Shown: positions 1 to 8,664, counted from the first letter of the stretch. The stretch is DNA of 64,000 nucleotides from JAOAFZ01 sp964407325 (GCA_964407325.1 CAYOVA010000001.1:85114-149113), one strand, 5' to 3'. Program-made: numbers and translations. The notes: a model not told the origin generated them from the sequence alone.

Positions 1-616
1 GGATATGAATATGGGGGAGATCGGGATAAGCTTCCATAAACCTGTTGATAAAAGAGTATGTTTCGCGGACAGTCGAGAGCTTCATGGTTTCGTCGTTAAA
101 CAGGAAGTTAATTACGTAGTATTCGGTGCCTGTTTTGTTTTCTGTGGTTTGAATATATGGAGCTCCAAATTCTAGGCCAAAAGCAGCGTGGGCAAATGCC
201 TCAGCAGTTTCGTTTTCTGCGAAGTGGAGTAGTACAGCATGCACGTCGCGAATACCTTCAAGAACAACAAGATCGGTTACCTGATTGCGGAATCCATGAA
301 AGCGTTTTAAGTCGTAGGCTGTTAGAGTAGGACGGGGGTTTCCTGGAGAGGTAGTTTTGGTGTACACCGAAGTAAAGCTCGGTTCCTGGGGAACAAGACT
401 GCGGTTTAACCCGAGCAGGGCTTCGCTCTGATCGAGGACAGTGGTAACAAAGTCAATACTATCCTGGGGGATAAGGCGCGCCTTAAAGCTCCGACGATAC
501 ATATCGACATAATCGGAGAGTCTGTTCAGTTCGTCTTCGTATTCGAGAAACAAGCGTGCACGGGTGCTTTCGGGGGAGATAATGCTTAAATTTGTATAAG
601 GAATGCCAGTTTGCAT
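1..616 (-). CDS. Hypothetical protein, C-terminus cut by window edge
   Basis: An uninterrupted minus-strand reading frame runs from an ATG at 616 to the window edge, giving 205 codons without a stop. I do not recognise the family. The visible part is soluble, rich in acidic and aromatic residues, has no signal peptide or TM segment, and begins MQTGIPYTNLS. A TATAAT hexamer on the minus strand at 633-638 lies 16 nt before the ATG, so it would be transcribed with a leader of only about ten bases. It is followed upstream, in the same orientation, by the gene ending at 714, but the separate hexamer suggests its own promoter. The frame is convincing; the function is unknown. Confidence 0.7.
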   Translation of the reverse strand, partial: MQTGIPYTNLSIISPESTRARLFLEYEDELNRLSDYVDMYRRSFKARLIPQDSIDFVTTVLDQSEALLGLNRSLVPQEPSFTSVYTKTTSPGNPRPTLTAYDLKRFHGFRNQVTDLVVLEGIRDVHAVLLHFAENETAEAFAHAAFGLEFGAPYIQTTENKTGTEYYVINFLFNDETMKLSTVRETYSFINRFMEAYPDLPHIHI

Positions 617-713
617 AGGTTTAATTGATTCAATTATACCTCATATGATAAATTGCTTTCGTCAGCCAGTTAGTGCGTATTATAGGGAAGTATTATGGGG
701 TCTGTGTAAGAAG

Positions 714-2627
714 TTATGGTAGAAAATGTCCCAAAGCAGGAAAGTCTACCGTTGTGGTAAATGTACCATATGTTTCTCCGTTAATTTCCTGATCGATTGC
801 AGCAGAAACACGTGCAAATCTTCTTGAAGATTCAGTAGCAGGGCTTCTTCTCCCGATTGCTTCCATAGTTCTAAGAGTTCGAAGTAGGGAAGTACCCGTA
901 CCTCCACGCGCGCTTTCCACAACATCTATATCTGGTTTGTTCAATTTAGGAACGGTTTCATTTATTACCTGTTGCGATATTTTTCCATATGTCGAATACA
1001 TTAATTTCACTGTGGATATGGGCTCACCATCTTCACCGATAACTTGACCTTTACTAAAGTTTATAGTAATCGGCACATGACCGAGTGCTGAATCCAAATT
1101 GTACAAGTGGGCATTACTAAAAAATATCTCGAAGGCTCTTTGTAGTCCAAGTTTCCAAGAAATAAAACGATCCAGTCCAGGCTCGACCTGAAGCTGGGCA
1201 TTGAGAGGAATAGCTTGCTTTGCATATTGGCGTCGCAAGCCCTCTACAATATCGGTGAGTACTTGATCGACTGAAATAATTTCCAGTTTTTTCAACTTAC
1301 CGTGGTCAACTTGCTGTTCGGCTATTGCGGTAACAGACCTGCCTGCCTCATCAAGGTGACTTAATCCCGTTTGTAACATCATCTGGGCAAATTGAAGATC
1401 TTGAAGCAATTTTTCCATGGTAGGGGGATTTCCAGATTGAATCGCCTCAAGTGCTTGTGTAATTCTTGCTTCTCCAGCTCGTACAAAACCCTTTGGACCG
1501 GTCACTTTGGAACCCACTTCGTGCCTGAAGATGCCTTCATTTTCATTGTTTATATAGGCGAGTGTTTGCGGGTCCAGACTAAGGACATTGTCAAGCTGGT
1601 TCTCAAGAAGGAATGCCTCCATAGATCCCCGTATTCCATCACGAACTGGGGGAAGGTAAATAGCTGACCCGTCATTGTTTCTGATCTCCTGGTTAAGCTC
1701 ATAGGAAGTAAGTATGGCGGCTGCTCGGGTATTGTCAATGGGTTCGGGGAGAGGTTGGTTACTTCCTGTCTGCAGTACGAAGACTTCGCCGGTTTTTGGG
1801 TTTTTGTCGAGAAGTAAATTGAGATTGTATTTTCTGATTTTTGGTCTGCCCATGTAAGTAGCGTTTTGTTCGAACATTACTTCCCATGGAGCTTCAAATG
1901 TTGACATAGTAACCCGCTGACCGTTTACTACGTACTCCTGCAAGTCGATGTTGAGCGTTTCCAGTTGCCCGTATTCACTTTGTGACATGGCAAGCAGTAG
2001 TTCGTGGTAGTCGGCAATAAGGGGGTTAGAAGGGTCATCGAGAAGGTGTATGTACATTCTTTCATTACCTTCTTCTCCTTCTCTATGGACAAAGGCTGAT
2101 GATCCGAAATACACTGCTGAACCGCCAGCAGAGAAGAGAACTTTGTCGTTAGTAGGGATTCCTGCTTCTTTTAATCTAACTGTTTCGGCGATGTTGAGAA
2201 TTGCAGCTCGGAAGTCCAGTGGACCACGAGGAAGAGCGGTGTTGGTAACAGGGAGAAAGGTTCCCCCTCGCAAGTCGTAACCAGTTGCATACACGCCATT
2301 TATTTTATGTGTTGCAAGGTTTATATCGGCAGTGCGAACAAAGCCGGAACCGTATTCCGCATGGTCTCCAGAAACACCAAGAGGGAGCCACATTCGATTA
2401 TATATCTCTTCTCGTCTTCGTCTTGACCATCCCATCATTGGAACTGCGCTCCCTGGGAGGTTTTCAGTTGAATGTCCCTGTCTTTCTGATTGTCTTTCTG
2501 CGGTAGCTTTAGCTTGTTTAATATAACGGGCTATGTAATTTTTGTGTCTGGCAATAGCAGTACTGTGCTCCTGGTAGAGCGGTGGTCTATCCGATAACTG
2601 TATTGCTTCGCCGTTGCGTCTTGTCAT
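714..2627 (-). CDS. Large protein with degenerate histidine-kinase-type ATPase C-terminus
   Basis: 637 aa, no TM segment. Residues 1-~390 match nothing I recognise. From about residue 400 there is a helical stretch (LLQDLQFAQMMLQTGLSHLD) in the place of a dimerisation helix, then a fold resembling HATPase_c: an N-box-like FEIFFSNAHLYNLD near residue 500 and a G2-like GGTGTSLL near 575, ending with the TYGTFTTTVDFP strand typical of the end of this domain. The Asp-Gly motif of the G1 box is not apparent (the matching place reads LMYSTYGKIS) and no phosphoacceptor His is obvious, so it may bind nucleotide weakly or not at all. Three receiver-only proteins lie 1.4 kb away, which hints at a two-component link. 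The ATG at 2627 has a TATAAT at 2660-2665 (minus strand) and no Shine-Dalgarno. Family assignment by motif only. Confidence 0.6.
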   Translation of the reverse strand: MTRRNGEAIQLSDRPPLYQEHSTAIARHKNYIARYIKQAKATAERQSERQGHSTENLPGSAVPMMGWSRRRREEIYNRMWLPLGVSGDHAEYGSGFVRTADINLATHKINGVYATGYDLRGGTFLPVTNTALPRGPLDFRAAILNIAETVRLKEAGIPTNDKVLFSAGGSAVYFGSSAFVHREGEEGNERMYIHLLDDPSNPLIADYHELLLAMSQSEYGQLETLNIDLQEYVVNGQRVTMSTFEAPWEVMFEQNATYMGRPKIRKYNLNLLLDKNPKTGEVFVLQTGSNQPLPEPIDNTRAAAILTSYELNQEIRNNDGSAIYLPPVRDGIRGSMEAFLLENQLDNVLSLDPQTLAYINNENEGIFRHEVGSKVTGPKGFVRAGEARITQALEAIQSGNPPTMEKLLQDLQFAQMMLQTGLSHLDEAGRSVTAIAEQQVDHGKLKKLEIISVDQVLTDIVEGLRRQYAKQAIPLNAQLQVEPGLDRFISWKLGLQRAFEIFFSNAHLYNLDSALGHVPITINFSKGQVIGEDGEPISTVKLMYSTYGKISQQVINETVPKLNKPDIDVVESARGGTGTSLLRTLRTMEAIGRRSPATESSRRFARVSAAIDQEINGETYGTFTTTVDFPALGHFLP

Positions 2628-2735
2628 ATGTATTGAGTAGTTCTATTGAGTCAGTGGCAATTATACCAAAAAATTCCTATAGTATAATATTTTCTTTGGT
2701 GCAATTATAGCTCAAGTTTGCGATAATATACCTAA

Positions 2736-4088
2736 ATGAAAGATGAACAGAATGTGAGAAAAAAACTCCAGGATGTAGTGGCAATCCAGTCGTTATCGGC
2801 GGATCCTTCGAAACGCACGGAAATCAGGAAAGCGGCAGAATATCTCCATAGGTGGCTCAAAGAAACGGGTTTTCAAGTAGAAGAATATACAAAAGGTGAT
2901 GCCCCGCCTCTAATTGTGGCTACTTATACAGTACCAAATCCTGCTTCAACTATTGGTGTATATGCACACTATGATGTCCAGGCGGAAGATCCGGTTGATG
3001 AATGGAAGACGCCGCCATTTACGGTAACTGAGAAAGACGGCAAACTGTGGGGGAGAGGAGTGGCTGATGATAAAGGCCATATTGTCCAAACAATTGAAGC
3101 GGCAGCACAAGCTATCCATACAAAAAAACTGCGGAATAATCTGGTATTTGTATTTGAGGGTGAAGAGGAGACTGGGAGTTACAACCTGCATGAGTATTTG
3201 GAGCAGGCTACAGAACATCTCCAAAAATGTGACTTCTTTATCGTTGCCGACGCAGGGATGAAAGATCCTCAAACCCCAATGATCGAGTACGGCCTTCGCG
3301 GATTGGTCTACTTTGAACTGACAGTAACTTCGTTCGGAAGGGATTTGCATTCCGGCTTATACGGAAACAAAGTGGCCAACCCGGCAAATATAGTTGCCAG
3401 CCTTATTGGGGCAATGAAAGATCCCGTTACCAATGAAGTACTGGTTCCCGGATTCTACGACGGAGTAAGGGAACTCGATGCAAAAGAGCACGAAATGCTG
3501 AAAAAGAATACTACTACCGACGAGGAAATAAAGCAGGATATCCAGGGGAAGCACGTACGCACAATGCGTGGTCTTCCAGCATTTTTGGTGTCGAAGGTGC
3601 TTCCTTCACTGGATGTAAACGGAATGATAGCAGGATATACCGGCAAGGGGCCGAAAACGGTAATTCCACGAACTGCCACTGTAAAGTTTTCTACACGTAT
3701 AGTTTCGGATCAGACTGCTGAATTTATGGAGAAGCTGATACGTGACTATGTAGAGGAAAAAATGCCGGATGATGTTGACTACGAGCTCAAGATATTATCA
3801 AAAGATGAACCGTTTTATACCGACTTCCGTACCGCACCCGTTCAACAAGTAGCTCAAATACTGCAACAGCATTTTGGCAACGAGACGGTGTATAACCGTT
3901 CAGGCGGGTCAATTCCCGTTGCTGAAATGTTTCAGCGGTTATTCCAAAAACCCGTTATGATTACCGGCTTTACATTGCCAGATGAAAACCTACATGCTCC
4001 CAATGAAAACATAGATGCGGCACTCTTCGAAGAGGGAATAGCAGCACTTAAGAAAATCTTTTCTCACGAATTTACTCTGGATGGTTAA
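2736..4088 (+). CDS. M20 family metallopeptidase (dipeptidase-like)
   Basis: 450 aa, the usual length for M20 dipeptidases. It is predicted to hydrolyse peptides or N-acyl amino acids with a two-zinc centre in the cytoplasm. Visible motifs: VYAHYDVQ near residue 75 (first zinc His and the adjacent catalytic Asp), GRGVADDKG near 108 (bridging Asp), FEGEEETGS near 140 (catalytic Glu pair), HSGLYGN near 205 at the lid/dimerisation domain, RSGGSIPV near 390 and HAPNEN near 420 (last zinc His). All metal ligands seem present, so the enzyme should be active; the substrate cannot be read from sequence. A GATAAT hexamer at 2722-2727 lies 8 nt before the ATG. Its 3' end overlaps the promoter of the next gene. 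Confidence 0.9.
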   Translation: MKDEQNVRKKLQDVVAIQSLSADPSKRTEIRKAAEYLHRWLKETGFQVEEYTKGDAPPLIVATYTVPNPASTIGVYAHYDVQAEDPVDEWKTPPFTVTEKDGKLWGRGVADDKGHIVQTIEAAAQAIHTKKLRNNLVFVFEGEEETGSYNLHEYLEQATEHLQKCDFFIVADAGMKDPQTPMIEYGLRGLVYFELTVTSFGRDLHSGLYGNKVANPANIVASLIGAMKDPVTNEVLVPGFYDGVRELDAKEHEMLKKNTTTDEEIKQDIQGKHVRTMRGLPAFLVSKVLPSLDVNGMIAGYTGKGPKTVIPRTATVKFSTRIVSDQTAEFMEKLIRDYVEEKMPDDVDYELKILSKDEPFYTDFRTAPVQQVAQILQQHFGNETVYNRSGGSIPVAEMFQRLFQKPVMITGFTLPDENLHAPNENIDAALFEEGIAALKKIFSHEFTLDG

Positions 4089-4092
4089 CGTG

Positions 4093-4098
4093 TATAAT
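4093..4098 (+). promoter_or_regulatory. -10 hexamer of a leaderless gene (receiver 1)
   Basis: TATAAT, then exactly 6 nt, then the ATG at 4105, so transcription would begin at or next to the start codon. The hexamer follows the stop codon of the M20 gene by 4 nt. No Shine-Dalgarno is present. Confidence 0.6.
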
Positions 4099-4104
4099 AA
4101 ATCT

Positions 4105-4494
4105 ATGTCCGAGTCAGAAACAATTACGGTACTAGTCGTAGAAGATGAAGAGGTTTTACTCCAGGCAATTGGAAAGAAGATGGAATTGGAAGGTATAACC
4201 CCGGTTCTTGCTCCCAGTGGACAGACAGCTCTCCATAAACTCAGCTCGGGACTCTTACCCGACGTTGTCTGGCTTGACTATCATTTAAACGATATGGACG
4301 GAATTGCTTTTATGGCGAAGCTGGAGGAGAATCCTGCATGGAAGGAAATTCCGGTTATTGTGGTAAGCAACTCCGCTAGTCAGGAAAATGTGAATGCAAT
4401 GCTGTTAAAAGGTGCTAAAAAATATCTTGTTAAAGCCGAAAATAAGCTGGGCGAAATTATAGAAATTGTCAAACAATATGTCAAACAGCAATAA
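4105..4494 (+). CDS. Receiver-only response regulator 1
   Basis: 129 aa, a single CheY-like receiver domain with no output domain. The acidic pair is in VVEDEE, the phosphoacceptor Asp in VVWLDYHL, a Ser stands at the usual Thr/Ser switch position (VVSNSAS), and the conserved Lys is in YLVKA. I prefer the ATG at 4105 over the upstream in-frame ATG at 4081: the latter would put the TATAAT at 4093-4098 inside the coding region and add eight residues before the domain. Its 3' end overlaps the next receiver gene, so the two are probably co-transcribed. Likely a phosphorelay or pilus-motility regulator; the partner kinase is not evident. Confidence 0.85.
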   Translation: MSESETITVLVVEDEEVLLQAIGKKMELEGITPVLAPSGQTALHKLSSGLLPDVVWLDYHLNDMDGIAFMAKLEENPAWKEIPVIVVSNSASQENVNAMLLKGAKKYLVKAENKLGEIIEIVKQYVKQQ

Positions 4495-4852
4495 AATTCT
4501 TGTTGCTGAAGACGACAAGTTTTTGGCAAATGCCTACCGGTTAAAACTGGTAAAGGCAGGTTTTGAAGTTGAAGTAGTATCGGACGGGAACGAACTACTG
4601 TCAAAATTGGAAACCTTTAAACCCGACCTTATCCTTCTTGATTTAATCATGCTGGTAAAAGACGGTTTTACTGTACTGGCTGAGTTGAAAAAGGGGGAGC
4701 ATAAGAGTATCCCGGTAATTATTGCTTCAAATCTGGGACAAAGTGAAGATATAAAAAAAGGGCTCTCATTAGGAGCAATTGACTATATCGTTAAAAGCGA
4801 CACTTCGTTGGATGAATTGATTGAGAAAATAAACAAGCACGCCAAGAAATAA
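4466..4852 (+). CDS. Receiver-only response regulator 2
   Basis: 128 aa, one receiver domain: acidic pair in LVAEDDK, phosphoacceptor Asp in LILLDLIM, Ser at the switch position (IIASNLG), Lys in YIVKSD. Two ATGs are possible, 4466 and 4478; both overlap the end of receiver 1 (29 or 17 nt), and there is no Shine-Dalgarno to choose between them. The residues after the Lys (SDTSLDELIEKI) are typical of the single-domain receivers that are frequent in CPR genomes. Function beyond phospho-signalling is not readable. Confidence 0.85.
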   Translation: MSNNMSNSNKILVAEDDKFLANAYRLKLVKAGFEVEVVSDGNELLSKLETFKPDLILLDLIMLVKDGFTVLAELKKGEHKSIPVIIASNLGQSEDIKKGLSLGAIDYIVKSDTSLDELIEKINKHAKK

Positions 4853-4875
4853 TATTATTATTTATTATTACGGCT

Positions 4876-5262
4876 ATGGCAGATAAAAAAGTTTCTCAAA
4901 AAACTGTCTTGTTTGTCGAAGACGACAAGTATCTTCAGGAAACTGCTACTTTTGCGATGGAAAAGGCCGGTTACCATGTTGTTTCTGCTGTTGAAGGTGA
5001 AGATGCGCTGCAACAGGCGCTTGCTCTTCATCCCGATCTTACTATTCTTGATATTCAGATTCCGGGAAAGAACGGCATGGAGGTTCTTAAGGAGTTACGG
5101 CAGGATCCATGGGGGAAAAAGGCAAAAGTGATGGTGCTTACCAACTATGGTGAAACAGAGAATGTCGCAGACTCGCTCCAGCTAGGCGTCCTGGAATTTC
5201 TAATGAAGGTAGACTGGAGCCTGGAAAGTCTTCTTAAAAAAATCAAGACACATCTTTCATAA
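4876..5262 (+). CDS. Receiver-only response regulator 3
   Basis: 128 aa, one receiver domain with the acidic pair in FVEDDK, the phosphoacceptor Asp in LTILDIQIPG, Thr at the switch position (VLTNYGE) and Lys in FLMKVD. This is the most canonical of the three, including the IPGKNG loop after the Asp. It starts 23 nt after receiver 2; the gap is an AT-only stretch with a TATTAT 7 nt before the ATG, so it may have its own promoter. Three tandem divergent receivers suggest several inputs into one apparatus or a local phosphorelay. Confidence 0.85.
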   Translation: MADKKVSQKTVLFVEDDKYLQETATFAMEKAGYHVVSAVEGEDALQQALALHPDLTILDIQIPGKNGMEVLKELRQDPWGKKAKVMVLTNYGETENVADSLQLGVLEFLMKVDWSLESLLKKIKTHLS

Positions 5263-5290
5263 GAGTTGTGATGGTACAGGACGCGTCTTG

Positions 5291-5296
5291 TATAAT
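5291..5296 (+). promoter_or_regulatory. -10 hexamer of a leaderless gene (gpmA)
   Basis: TATAAT followed by exactly 6 nt and the ATG at 5303. It supports that ATG over an in-frame TTG at 5288. Confidence 0.6.
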
Positions 5297-5302
5297 ATCT
5301 TC

Positions 5303-6052
5303 ATGTACAAAATTGTCTTACTTCGCCACGGTGAAAGCACCTGGAATAAAGAAAACCGCTTTACGGGATGGACCGATGTCGATTTAAGTGAAAAAGGGAA
5401 AGAGGAGGCATGGAAAGCAGGTGAGCTTCTGAAGTCTGAAGGCTACACATTTGATCTTGTGTTTACATCCGTTTTAAAACGCTGCATTCGTACTACCTGG
5501 ATTGCCTTAGATGCGATGGATGCGATGTGGGTGCCCGTAGAAAAGGATTGGCACTTAAATGAACGCCATTATGGTGCATTGCAGGGATTGAATAAAGCTG
5601 AAACAGCCGCAAAATACGGCGAAGAGCAAGTGCATATCTGGCGACGGAGCTACGATGTATTGCCTCCACTGCTCGAGAAGTCTGATGATCGTTATCCTGG
5701 AAAGGATAGTCGCTATTCTGGATTAAACGAAGCTGAATTGCCATTGGGTGAATGTTTGAAGGATACAGTATCGCGTGTGGTTCCGTACTGGGAATCCGTT
5801 ATTGTCCCGGCAGTAGAGTCGGGGAAGAGAGTCATGGTCTCCGCCCACGGGAACAGCTTGCGTGCATTGGTAAAGCATTTAGATGGTATCTCCGATGAAG
5901 AAATTCCGGGATTGAATATCCCTACAGGTATTCCACTTGTGTATGAACTAGATGAAAACATAAAGCCTATTAAACACTACTACTTAGGAGATGCAACTGC
6001 TGTTGAAGCTGCGCAACAGGCGGTTCAAAATCAGGGGAAAGCGCAGGGATAA
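5303..6052 (+). CDS. gpmA: 2,3-bisphosphoglycerate-dependent phosphoglycerate mutase
   Basis: 249 aa, the normal GpmA length. It interconverts 3- and 2-phosphoglycerate in lower glycolysis. The N-terminus carries the phosphohistidine motif LLRHGEST and the GpmA-specific NRFTGWTDVDL; ERHYGALQG lies near residue 90, and the second catalytic His is in VSAHGNSLR near 185. The long insert between these distinguishes it from plain histidine phosphatases. Start chosen at 5303 because MYKIVLLRHG is the family N-terminus and TATAAT lies 6 nt before it. Enolase, the next glycolytic enzyme, is coded 0.7 kb away on the other strand. Confidence 0.95.
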   Translation: MYKIVLLRHGESTWNKENRFTGWTDVDLSEKGKEEAWKAGELLKSEGYTFDLVFTSVLKRCIRTTWIALDAMDAMWVPVEKDWHLNERHYGALQGLNKAETAAKYGEEQVHIWRRSYDVLPPLLEKSDDRYPGKDSRYSGLNEAELPLGECLKDTVSRVVPYWESVIVPAVESGKRVMVSAHGNSLRALVKHLDGISDEEIPGLNIPTGIPLVYELDENIKPIKHYYLGDATAVEAAQQAVQNQGKAQG

Positions 6053-6075
6053 GTAAGTCGCGGAAATGTGTTTTG

Positions 6076-6702
6076 CTAGATTAAATGTGCGTGGTCGTTC
6101 CAGCTTAAGAGATACCATCTTCCTGGCTCCCATTCTTCAAAAATTGTTATTCCGGTATTCGAGACCCAGGTATGCCGGAAGAAGTGCTGGTGCAACTCCG
6201 GGGTAATATGTTTTTTTCCAATTGTGATAAGTTGCGTTAAAACGTTCAAAAAGATACCGTGGCTCACAATAGCGATACTGGCGACATCTTTCTTTTCAAT
6301 TAATCTAAGAAACTGCTCTGCCCGTTTGAATAGTTCTGCTACCGTTTCCTCATCGTGCTCTTTGTAGTTCATATCTTTGGCCGCACGTAATCGTGCGAAG
6401 TATTCTGAAACCTCGGGATCATCCCACGGCTTATCTTTGTATTTGGAATTGCCAATGCGTTCACGAAGCAGAGGAGTGTGGGAAATTGGTTTTTTAAGAA
6501 CTTTGTTTATTATTTCTCCGGTTTGCTTTGCACGGGTATAGTCGCTGGTAATTATTTCGTCGATGGGAATGCTTTTAAGACGCTTTGCAACTATATTTGC
6601 CTGGTGAACTCCAGCCTCGCTTAACGGCTCATCATCCGGCTGGTAGTAGAGTCGTGCAACATTTCCAACGCTTTGCCCGTGACGGATACAGTAGAGTTTC
6701 AT
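6076..6702 (-). CDS. Histidine phosphatase family protein
   Basis: 208 aa with the start at 6702. MKLYCIRHGQSVGN contains the phosphohistidine; DYTRAKQTGE near residue 60 carries the family Arg, a Glu lies in LRERIGN, and the second His is in IVSHGIFL near 155. It lacks the long GpmA insert, so it is more like broad-specificity phosphatases of the CobC/PhoE type than a mutase. An upstream extension of the frame is rejected because it runs into the enolase coding region and because TATATC lies 6 nt before this ATG. The substrate is unknown; sitting between gpmA and enolase suggests sugar-phosphate metabolism. Confidence 0.85.
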   Translation of the reverse strand: MKLYCIRHGQSVGNVARLYYQPDDEPLSEAGVHQANIVAKRLKSIPIDEIITSDYTRAKQTGEIINKVLKKPISHTPLLRERIGNSKYKDKPWDDPEVSEYFARLRAAKDMNYKEHDEETVAELFKRAEQFLRLIEKKDVASIAIVSHGIFLNVLTQLITIGKKHITPELHQHFFRHTWVSNTGITIFEEWEPGRWYLLSWNDHAHLI

Positions 6703-6708
6703 AGATTT

Positions 6709-6714
6709 GATATA
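6709..6714 (-). promoter_or_regulatory. -10-like hexamer, leaderless spacing
   Basis: TATATC on the minus strand followed by 6 nt and the ATG at 6702. A weaker match than most of the series but with the same spacing. Confidence 0.4.
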
Positions 6715-6730
6715 TTCGCTTTCATGGCGT

Positions 6731-7975
6731 TTAGATTTCCAGCTTTTCAATTTCCATGAGGCGGTTATACTTTGCCAGCCTTTCACTACGCGACATGGAA
6801 CCGGTTTTGATGTAATCAGCACCAACAGCATAAGCGAGATCGGCGATAAAGGTATCTTCGGTTTCACCGGAACGGTGGGAGACAATTACTTGCCAGCCTG
6901 CATCGTGGCACATCTTAATTGCTTCCATGGTTTCAGAAACTGTGCCAATCTGGTTTAGTTTGATAAGCCCGGCGTTGGCTGCTTTCTCTTCAATAGCTTG
7001 CTTGATGCGCTTTGGATTGGTTACCAAGAAGTCGTCGCCAACAACATAACATTTGCCAGCAGTTGCAGCGGTGAACTTTTTGTAGTTGTCCCAGTCATCC
7101 TGATCAAACGGATCTTCGATAGAGAAGAGCTGATACTTTTCAAGGTAGCCCATGTAGTTTTGCATTAACTCTTCTGCGCTAATTTCTTTATTATCTTTCA
7201 TCAACATGTACTTGCCATCCTTGTAGAACTCGGAAGCGGCAACGTCGAGGCTAAATTTCCAGTCTTTGCCATAGGTGTAGGGAAGTGCTTTTGCACTCTC
7301 AATTACTATATCAAAGACTCCCCCGTTGCTCGAGAGTGCGGGGGAGTACCCTCCTTCGTCGCCTACAAGGGTAGAGTAACCACCCTTCTTTAAGTGTGCT
7401 CCCAGAGCGTGGAATAGCTCCGCAGCTGCACGAACAGATTCCGAAAATGAACCCATTTTTACGGCAAGGATAAACTCCTGGATATCAAAGTTCCAACCCG
7501 CATGTTTCCCACCGTTAATCACATTCGCGAACACGCCAGGGAACGCTACATCGCGCTGAACCTGGTAATAATCATGGATATACTTCCAGAGCGGAGAAGA
7601 TGTACTATAGGATGAAGCGCGGTGAAAAGCCATTGAGACTGCCAGGATGGCATTCGCCCCTAATTTGGCCTTATTTTCTGTCCCATCAAGGCTTATCATC
7701 TCCTCGTCAATTTTTTTCGGGTCCTCCACTTCTCTCCCCTTCAAGACGTCGTAAATTATTGTATTGATATTCTCTACTGCTTTTAACACACCATTTCCCG
7801 CATATCTTTGGCTCTCTCCATCGCGTAGTTCCACTGCCTCGTACTTCCCTGTTGAAGCTCCTGAAGGGACAATTGCAGTGTGGACAGATCCATCGGTGAG
7901 AGTAATGAGACATTTAACGGTAGGGTTTCCGCGCGAGTCGAGCACCTCGATCGCCTTTATTTGGTCTATTTTCAT
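6731..7975 (-). CDS. eno: Enolase
   Basis: 414 aa, close to the usual ~430. It dehydrates 2-phosphoglycerate to phosphoenolpyruvate. Motifs in order: VLDSRGNPT at the N-terminus, PSGASTGKYEA (catalytic loop), NVINGGKHA, GDEGGYSP (general-acid Glu), SIEDPFDQDDW and VGDDFLVTN (Mg ligands), LIKLNQIG (catalytic Lys), VSHRSGETED and YIKTGSMSRSER. The last motif normally reads IKTGAP-type, so a small active-site-edge change is visible. TACAAT on the minus strand at 7984-7989 lies 8 nt before the ATG. It is followed after 28 nt by the histidine phosphatase gene. Confidence 0.95.
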   Translation of the reverse strand: MKIDQIKAIEVLDSRGNPTVKCLITLTDGSVHTAIVPSGASTGKYEAVELRDGESQRYAGNGVLKAVENINTIIYDVLKGREVEDPKKIDEEMISLDGTENKAKLGANAILAVSMAFHRASSYSTSSPLWKYIHDYYQVQRDVAFPGVFANVINGGKHAGWNFDIQEFILAVKMGSFSESVRAAAELFHALGAHLKKGGYSTLVGDEGGYSPALSSNGGVFDIVIESAKALPYTYGKDWKFSLDVAASEFYKDGKYMLMKDNKEISAEELMQNYMGYLEKYQLFSIEDPFDQDDWDNYKKFTAATAGKCYVVGDDFLVTNPKRIKQAIEEKAANAGLIKLNQIGTVSETMEAIKMCHDAGWQVIVSHRSGETEDTFIADLAYAVGADYIKTGSMSRSERLAKYNRLMEIEKLEI

Positions 7976-8056
7976 ATGAGCTTATTGTACAAGATCGTTG
8001 CTGATTGTTTCGAGTATAATTGGTGTCGGATACGATCAGGTTTGAGGCACTGTGAC

Positions 8057-8063
8057 AAGGAGG
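8057..8063 (+). promoter_or_regulatory. Strong Shine-Dalgarno site
   Basis: AAGGAGG, 6 nt before the ATG at 8070. It decides the start of this gene and contrasts with the many genes here that have no ribosome binding site. Confidence 0.75.
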
Positions 8064-8069
8064 TCGACC

Positions 8070-8531
8070 ATGCCCACTCCGTATGTTGTGCTAATCATCG
8101 GGATCGTTTCGCTTGGTGGAGGCTATCTGCTGTGGAATTCCGCCGCTGCGAAACACGTGATGGAGTACCTCAATAGTGTCAGGGGGAAGATCGAGCTGTT
8201 GACAACAAACCTGGCCGAACTGGAAAGAAAAATCCAGGAAATGCCCCACGAAGATCCTGCTTGGACAGGTTTCCATCAGCAGCATCTTGCCGTGCACAGA
8301 AAAGCCATGCGGGTTGTAGGCGATTTTCGCAGATGCGACAAAGTCGATGGCACCCGCGTACTTGTGTTCCTGCCGCAGATCGAACTGATGGAGATGGCCG
8401 TTACCTGCAGCCATTTCGTTACCCGGCTCGACGAGGCCATCATAGAGGTGAGCAGGGTTATGGCGGATATCAGCGCAGTGGAGTTGACAAGTGCGGTAAC
8501 GCATCTCCATGTCCCTGAAGCTGAGGTATAG
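8070..8531 (+). CDS. Small membrane-anchored helical protein, unknown
   Basis: 153 aa from the ATG at 8070. An N-terminal TM segment (residues ~4-22, VVLIIGIVSLGGGYLLW) is followed by a helical, partly coiled-coil region starting IELLTTNLAELERKI, then a domain with two Cys residues. The topology resembles LemA-like proteins, but I see no LemA signature and do not claim the family. Codon use is GC-rich (many CTG, GCC, ATC), unlike its neighbours, and it has a textbook Shine-Dalgarno site. A hairpin (8542-8560, arms TACCCT/AGGGTA) follows the stop by 10 nt. It belongs to a group of three such genes between 8.0 and 9.8 kb. Confidence 0.7.
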   Translation: MPTPYVVLIIGIVSLGGGYLLWNSAAAKHVMEYLNSVRGKIELLTTNLAELERKIQEMPHEDPAWTGFHQQHLAVHRKAMRVVGDFRRCDKVDGTRVLVFLPQIELMEMAVTCSHFVTRLDEAIIEVSRVMADISAVELTSAVTHLHVPEAEV

Positions 8532-8603
8532 GGGCTGAGCATACCCTTTCCGCGAGGGTAACAAGCGTACTTTTGCACTATGACCGCACTCTTCTGTTTC
8601 GTA

Positions 8604-8630
8604 AGTCCCTCTCCAGCAAGGAGAGGGACT
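8604..8630. terminator. Bidirectional hairpin terminator
   Basis: Perfect 11-bp stem (8604-8614 with 8620-8630) around a 5-nt loop AGCAA, placed between two convergent genes (plus gene ending 8531, minus gene ending 8665). The downstream T-run is very short, so efficiency is uncertain. Confidence 0.65.
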
Positions 8631-8664
8631 TTCATCCGTACAGCAGAGTGAGTGCAAACCCTCC

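Noticed and set aside
1392..1667. Plus-strand open frame of 91 codons inside the 714-2627 gene
   Set aside because: It lies entirely antisense to a longer frame with recognisable domain motifs; its own translation has no domain and no start signal.
2946..3350. Minus-strand frame of 134 codons opposite the M20 peptidase
   Set aside because: Antisense to an enzyme with all catalytic motifs; translation is Cys/Phe-rich and looks random.
6703..6885. N-terminal extension of the histidine phosphatase gene
   Set aside because: The extra residues overlap the end of enolase, do not belong to the family, and would bury the -10-like hexamer 6 nt before the ATG at 6702.
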